Source: Betaproteobacteria bacterium
Lineage (GTDB): Bacteria > Pseudomonadota > Gammaproteobacteria > Burkholderiales > SG8-39
DNA: 8,547 nucleotides
Direction of reading: 5' to 3'
Assembly: GCA_029865405.1 (NCBI GenBank)
Contig: JAOUGZ010000088.1
Span: 1-8,547 of the forward strand
Under the pieces are notes generated by a model. It saw only the letters and a program-made list of their open reading frames with translations. It did not search any database and was not told the origin of the DNA. Shown here piece after piece: positions 4,645 through 8,547 of this stretch (the stretch's first letter is position 1; each line of letters begins with the position of its first letter). The translations under genes were made by a program, and so were the position numbers.

Positions 4645-6759
4645 CTACTCCCGCACGCGCGAGAGCTTCTTCACGTCCGGCAGCCGGCGCAGCGCGCGCA
4701 TGACGCGCGCCAGGTGGCCGCGGTTCGACACTTCCAGGACGAAGTGCATGTTGGTGAAAAAGGCGCGGTCCTCCTCCATGCTGATCGAGTCGATGTTCGA
4801 CCCGGCTTCGGCGATCTCGGAGGCGACCTTGGCGAGCACGCCGCGCTGGTTCGCGACCATCACCTTGACCGCGGCCTGATAGAGCCGCGAGGGCGTCGGC
4901 GCCCATTCGACGTCGATCCACTGCTCGGGCTCGTTCTTGCGCGAGCGCTCGATGGCGCGGCACTCGGCGTTGTGCACCACCAGTCCCTGGCCCTTCTTCA
5001 TCGAGCCGACGATGCCGTCGCCGGGTATCGGGCGGCAGCAGGCGGCGAGCTGCACCGCCATGCCCTCGGTGCCGCGGATGACGACGCTCGCCGCCTTGCC
5101 CATGGGCTTCGCGTCCGACTCGGCGCGCATCATCAGGCGCCGCGCCACCACCGCCGGCAGCTGCTTGCCCAGGCCGATGTCCGCGAGGAGCTCGCGCCGG
5201 GTGCGGCCCACGGTGTCGCGGATCACGCGCTCCCAGCTCGCCTCGTCGATGTCGCCGGGCGCCACGCCGTAGCCCTTCAACGCCTGCTCCAGCAGCCGCT
5301 CGCCGAGCGCCATCGACTCGTCGTACTGCATGGTCTTCAGGAAATGGCGGATGTTGGCGCGCGCCTTGCCGGTGCGCACGTACTGCAGCCAGGCCGGGTT
5401 CGGCTTGGCGTGGCTGGCGGTGATGATCTCGACGCGCTCGCCGTTCCTCAGCTCGGTGCGCAGCGGCACCAGCTCGCCGTTCACCTTCGCGGCGACGCAG
5501 CGGTTGCCGATGTCGGTGTGCACCTGGTAGGCGAAGTCGACAGCGGTCGCGCCGCGCGGCAGCGACAGGATGCGGCCCTTGGGCGTGAAGACATAGACCT
5601 CGTCCGGAAACAGATCGACCTTCACGTGCTCGAGGAACTCGTGCGGGTCGCCCGACTGGTTCTGGATCTCGAGCAGCGACTGCAGCCACTGGTGGGTCTT
5701 CTTCTGCAGATCCGAGAGCGACACGGTATCGTCCTTGTACATCCAGTGCGAGGCGACCCCGGCTTCGGCGAGGTGATGCATCTGCTCGGTGCGGATCTGC
5801 ACTTCCAGCGGCACCCCGTAGGGGCCGATCAGCGCGGTGTGCAGCGACTGGTAGCCGTTCGCCTTGGCGATGGCGATGTAGTCCTTGAACTTCCCCGGCA
5901 CCGGCTTGTACAGCGCGTGTAGGGTGCCGAGTGCGAGGTAGCAGGTGGGCACGTCCTTCACCACCACGCGCAGGCCGTAGATGTCGTGCACCTCCGAAAA
6001 GGACAGGTGCTTCTCGATCATCTTGCGGTAGATGGAATAGATGTGCTTCTCGCGCCCGCTGACCGCGGCGGCGATGCCGGCGTCGGCGAGCTTCGCCTTC
6101 ACCGCCGACTCGATCTTGCCCACCACCTCGCGGCGGTTGCCGCGCGCCGACCGGGTCGCCTTGACGAGCGTGCGGTAGCGCAGCGGATACAGGTGCGCGA
6201 ACGCGAGCTCCTGCAGCTCGTGGTAGAGGGTGTTGAGGCCGAAGCGGTTGGCGATCGGCGCGTAGATCTCCATGGTCTCGCGCGCCACGCGCCGGCGCTT
6301 CGCCGCCGGCACCGCGTCGAGCGTCCTCATGTTGTGCAGCCGGTCGGCGAGCTTGATGAGGATGACGCGCACGTCGCGCGCCATGGCGAGCAGCATCTTG
6401 CGGAAATTCTCGGCCTGCGCGTCCTCGGCCGACTGGAACTCGATCTTGTCCAGCTTCGACAGGCCGTCCACCAGCTCGGCCACCGGCTTGCCGAAGGTGT
6501 CGGAAATCTCCGCCTTGGTGACCGAGGTGTCCTCCATGACGTCGTGCAGCAGCGCCGCCATCAGCGCCTGGCCGTCCAGGTGCCAGCCGGCGAGGATCTC
6601 GGCGACCGCGAGCGGGTGCGAGATGTAGGGATCGCCCGATTGGCGCTTCTGTCCCGCGTGCGCGGCCTCGGAAAAGCGATACGCGTCCGCCAGGCGCGCG
6701 ATATCCGCCTTCTTCAGGTAGCCGAAGCGGCTCGCGTCGAGGTTTTGCACGGCGGCCAT
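4645..6759 (-). CDS. spoT: bifunctional (p)ppGpp synthetase/hydrolase
   Basis: A 704-residue RSH protein that makes and degrades the stringent-response alarmones (p)ppGpp in the cytoplasm. The HD hydrolase domain is intact: ISHPL (His48), LLHDVMEDT (His72-Asp73) and KLADRLHNMRT (136-146). The synthetase domain is also intact: GREKHIYSIYRKM (235-247), DIYGLRVVV (259-267), GYQSLH (292-297) and EVQIRT with Glu309. TGS follows at about 375-435 (DEVYVFTPKG), then the conserved-cysteine region with Cys564-Cys565 in ACCRPIPGD, and a C-terminal ACT domain (about 620-704, MEEDRAFFTNMHFVLEV). Length is normal for long RSH enzymes. An in-frame TAA just before ATG 6759 rules out a longer protein; GTG at codon 4 is the only near alternative. 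There is no good Shine-Dalgarno. It lies 49 nt downstream of rpoZ, the usual betaproteobacterial arrangement. Confidence 0.96.
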   Translation of the reverse strand: MAAVQNLDASRFGYLKKADIARLADAYRFSEAAHAGQKRQSGDPYISHPLAVAEILAGWHLDGQALMAALLHDVMEDTSVTKAEISDTFGKPVAELVDGLSKLDKIEFQSAEDAQAENFRKMLLAMARDVRVILIKLADRLHNMRTLDAVPAAKRRRVARETMEIYAPIANRFGLNTLYHELQELAFAHLYPLRYRTLVKATRSARGNRREVVGKIESAVKAKLADAGIAAAVSGREKHIYSIYRKMIEKHLSFSEVHDIYGLRVVVKDVPTCYLALGTLHALYKPVPGKFKDYIAIAKANGYQSLHTALIGPYGVPLEVQIRTEQMHHLAEAGVASHWMYKDDTVSLSDLQKKTHQWLQSLLEIQNQSGDPHEFLEHVKVDLFPDEVYVFTPKGRILSLPRGATAVDFAYQVHTDIGNRCVAAKVNGELVPLRTELRNGERVEIITASHAKPNPAWLQYVRTGKARANIRHFLKTMQYDESMALGERLLEQALKGYGVAPGDIDEASWERVIRDTVGRTRRELLADIGLGKQLPAVVARRLMMRAESDAKPMGKAASVVIRGTEGMAVQLAACCRPIPGDGIVGSMKKGQGLVVHNAECRAIERSRKNEPEQWIDVEWAPTPSRLYQAAVKVMVANQRGVLAKVASEIAEAGSNIDSISMEEDRAFFTNMHFVLEVSNRGHLARVMRALRRLPDVKKLSRVRE

Positions 6760-6781
6760 GGGGGGAGATTACCCCAGGCCC

Positions 6782-6797
6782 AGCCCCCTTCGGGGCT
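6782..6797 (-). other. rpoZ-spoT intercistronic hairpin
   Basis: On the minus strand AGCCCC and GGGGCT form a 6-bp GC-rich stem around a GAAG tetraloop in the 49-nt gap after rpoZ. No T-run follows, so it is not a convincing intrinsic terminator; it more likely affects mRNA stability or spacing within the operon. Confidence 0.35.
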
Positions 6798-6808
6798 CGT
6801 CCCGGGGC

Positions 6809-7036
6809 TCAGGGCGCCGGGGGCGTCGGTACGGTGGGGTTGCGCTTCAGGACTTCGGTGCCGATCTTGCCGGTGGCGATCTCGCGCAGGGCGATCACGG
6901 TGGGCTTGTCGCGGTTCGCCTCCACCAGCGGCGAGGCGCCGGCGCTCAACTGGCGCGCCCGGTAGGTCGCGGCGAGCGTGAGCTGGAAGCGGTTGGGGAT
7001 GCGATGCAGGCAGTCGTCTACGGTGATGCGGGCCAT
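6809..7036 (-). CDS. rpoZ: RNA polymerase omega subunit
   Basis: A 75-residue protein with the omega signature [28 protein letters not shown], followed by a short tail rich in Pro and Thr. Omega helps fold and assemble the beta-prime subunit of RNA polymerase and, in enterobacteria, forms part of one ppGpp binding site, which fits its position beside spoT. ATG 7036 starts 2 nt after the gmk stop. Length is close to the usual 65-90 residues for this subunit. Confidence 0.95.
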   Translation of the reverse strand: MARITVDDCLHRIPNRFQLTLAATYRARQLSAGASPLVEANRDKPTVIALREIATGKIGTEVLKRNPTVPTPPAP

Positions 7037-7038
7037 GT

Positions 7039-7647
7039 TCAGGAGTCCGGTTTGAAGACTTCGGGATGCCGCGCCAGCTGCCGGGCGACGGCCAGGCGTT
7101 CTGCGCGCACGACCGCCCGCAGGTCGAGCAGGGCGTCGTCGAAGTTATTGTTAATTATAGCGTATTTGAACTCCACGGCGTGCGTCATTTCGTCCGCCGC
7201 GTTGGCCAGGCGCCGCTTGATCGCCCCGTCCGCATCCTGGGCGCGCGCGCGCAGGCGGCGCTCGAGCTCCTTCATGGTCGGCGGCAGGATGAAGATGCCG
7301 ATGGCGTCCGGATGCAGCCGGCGCACCTGCTCGGCGCCCTGCCAGTCGATCTCCAGCACGAGATCGCGCCCCGAGGCGCGGGCCTTCTCGATCACTTTCT
7401 GCGATGTGCCGTAGCGGTGCCCGTGCACCTCGGCGCTCTCCAGGAACTCGCCGCGCTCGAGCATCGCCTCGAAGGTGCCGAGGTCGACGAAGTGATACTC
7501 GCGCCCTTCGGCCTCGCCGGGGCGCGGGGCGCGCGTGGTGTACGACACCGACAGCGACACGCCGCGCTCGGCCGCGAGCAGCCCCTGGATGAGCGAGGAC
7601 TTGCCGGCCCCCGAGGGCGCCGTGATGACGAACAGCAGCCCGTTCAT
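7039..7647 (-). CDS. gmk: guanylate kinase
   Basis: A 202-residue cytoplasmic kinase that converts GMP and ATP to GDP and ADP. The P-loop is [10 protein letters not shown] with Lys16; the GMP-binding region has [13 protein letters not shown] (33-45), GREYHF (48-53) and HGHRYGTS (75-82). LEIDWQGA (98-105) matches the Walker-B-like strand, and RRL at about 134-137 starts the lid region. Length is typical (about 200). Its ATG overlaps the yicC stop (ATGA at 7647-7644), indicating coupled translation. GMP recycling also feeds the GTP pool used by the SpoT enzyme encoded two genes downstream. Confidence 0.96.
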   Translation of the reverse strand: MNGLLFVITAPSGAGKSSLIQGLLAAERGVSLSVSYTTRAPRPGEAEGREYHFVDLGTFEAMLERGEFLESAEVHGHRYGTSQKVIEKARASGRDLVLEIDWQGAEQVRRLHPDAIGIFILPPTMKELERRLRARAQDADGAIKRRLANAADEMTHAVEFKYAIINNNFDDALLDLRAVVRAERLAVARQLARHPEVFKPDS

Positions 7648-8504
7648 TCGATGTTCTGCACCTGCTCGCGCACCTGCTCGATGAGCAGCTTCAACTCGAG
7701 CGCGCAATCGGCGATTTCGCGCGTCGCCGCCTTCGAGGCGAGGGTGTTGGCCTCGCGGTTGAGCTCCTGCGCGAGAAAGTCGAGCCGCTTGCCGGCTGCG
7801 CCGCCGGCGGCGAGGACGCGCTCCACTTCGGCGATGTGCGCCTCCAGGCGCTGCAGCTCCTCCTCGACATCGGTCTTCACGGCGAACACCGCGAGCTCGG
7901 CGCGCAGGCGCTCGTCGTCCGCGGCGCCGAGCGCCTCGCGCAGGCGCTCGGCGAGGCGCGCCTGGTAGGCGGCATTCGCCGCCGGCACCAGCGGCGCGAC
8001 CTGGGCGAGGCGCTTGCGCATCTCGGCGACGCGCTCGGCGAGCACCGCGGCGAGCTTCGCGCCCTCGCGCTCGCGCGCCGCGCACAGCTCGTCGACGGCC
8101 CGCGCCGCGAGCACGCCGGCGCGCGTGCGCAGCGCATCGCCATCGAGCGCCTCCTCGCGCAGGACGCCGGGCGCGCGCAGCACGTCGCTCACGGACAAGG
8201 GCGCGGCGTGCGGAAAGGCGCGCCGCGCGTCGGCTTCGAGCCGGCGCAGGGCGTCGAGCGCCCCGGCATCGAGCGCCTGCCCGGCGCCGGTGCCGGCCGC
8301 GAACGCGAGCCGGCAGTCGACCTTGCCGCGCGACACCCGCGCGGCGATGGCCTCGCGCAGGATCGGCTCGAGCGCCCGCAGCTCGTCCGGGACGCGGAAT
8401 TGCAGGTCGAGGAAGCGCGCATTCACCGAGCGCAGCTCGAGGCTGAGCGCGCCGCGCGGGTGCTCGGCCGAGACGAGCGCGTATCCGGTCATGCTGCGGA
8501 TCAA
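7644..8504 (-). CDS. yicC: YicC family endoribonuclease
   Basis: A 286-residue member of the YicC/YloC family, recently described as an endoribonuclease that acts in small-RNA turnover in E. coli. The N-terminus MIRSMTGYA and SVNARFLDLQFRVPDELRALEP, the middle VEEELQRLEAHI and the C-terminus GKRLDFLAQELNREANTLASKA and [12 protein letters not shown] are the conserved family blocks. The start is TTG at 8504, supported because it reproduces the conserved MIRSMT opening seen in E. coli; ATG at 8492 would remove the first four residues. No clear ribosome binding site is visible. It is the first gene of the block in view and overlaps gmk by 4 nt. The 43 nt upstream of its start, to the window edge, show nothing recognisable. 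Confidence 0.93.
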   Translation of the reverse strand: MIRSMTGYALVSAEHPRGALSLELRSVNARFLDLQFRVPDELRALEPILREAIAARVSRGKVDCRLAFAAGTGAGQALDAGALDALRRLEADARRAFPHAAPLSVSDVLRAPGVLREEALDGDALRTRAGVLAARAVDELCAAREREGAKLAAVLAERVAEMRKRLAQVAPLVPAANAAYQARLAERLREALGAADDERLRAELAVFAVKTDVEEELQRLEAHIAEVERVLAAGGAAGKRLDFLAQELNREANTLASKAATREIADCALELKLLIEQVREQVQNIE

Positions 8505-8547
8505 AGGGGGCAGATCGCGAAGAAAGCGTGCGAATCGAAGCGGGTAT

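Noticed and set aside
2885..5689. 934-codon minus frame that reaches from spoT into the KdpE-like gene
   Set aside because: Only its last 237 codons are real (KdpE-like); the rest is an out-of-frame Arg/Ala-rich reading of spoT and the kinase.
3829..5922. Very long plus-strand open frame (697 codons)
   Set aside because: It is antisense to spoT and the kinase, and its His/Arg/Gly/Ala-rich composition is typical of a shadow frame in high-GC DNA.
1..8547. CRISPR arrays, tRNA/rRNA genes, insertion sequences, phage attachment sites
   Set aside because: No spaced direct repeats, cloverleaf-like sequence, transposase motif or terminal inverted repeats were seen on either strand.

Overview
The window is GC-rich, densely coded DNA. 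It looks like a betaproteobacterial chromosome or a close relative. The main reason is the minus-strand block yicC-gmk-rpoZ-spoT, a conserved betaproteobacterial gene order; the spoT product keeps both the hydrolase and synthetase motifs. The assignment rests on gene order and protein character only, because no rRNA gene or other phylogenetic marker is present.

Layout, right to left along the minus strand: yicC (8504-7644) overlaps gmk (7647-7039) by ATGA. rpoZ (7036-6809) begins 2 nt after gmk, and spoT (6759-4645) follows after a short GC-rich hairpin. Next come a short KdpD-like (DUF4118-type) sensor kinase (about 4593-3595) and a KdpE-like response regulator (3598-2885), again coupled by ATGA. 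A 68-residue two-helix membrane protein with a strong ribosome binding site follows (2795-2589), then a 57-codon open frame with no normal start (2577-2404). No kdpFABC genes are in view, so the target of the two-component pair is open.

The left part is the accessory and most interesting portion. A plus-strand PF10118-type 'metal-dependent hydrolase' with a ferritin-like ExxH...ExxH pattern (1592-2407) is divergent from a minus-strand two-gene unit. The first gene of that unit (1522-818) is a MerB/alkylmercury-lyase family protein interrupted by one in-frame TGA at codon 155. This TGA sits exactly where MerB has its catalytic Cys159, family similarity continues in the same frame on both sides, and 19 nt after the TGA there is a perfect 7-bp hairpin with a GGTC tetraloop, the loop of the E. 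coli fdhF SECIS. The best reading is a selenocysteine-containing MerB-like enzyme. A plain reading of the sequence would split it into a truncated 154-aa lyase and a 77-aa hypothetical protein. The second gene (732 to beyond position 1) is an NMT1/SsuA-like substrate-binding-fold protein that starts with TTG and has no visible signal peptide, so it may be cytoplasmic.

The yicC-spoT block serves RNA turnover, GTP/(p)ppGpp nucleotide metabolism and RNA polymerase, a familiar core-gene cluster. The left unit may be a small thiol/selenol-based organometal or organic-substrate system, but its substrate cannot be read from the sequence. No tRNA, rRNA, CRISPR array or insertion sequence was seen. 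The Sec machinery (selA, selB, selC, selD) is not in the window and would have to be elsewhere in the genome.
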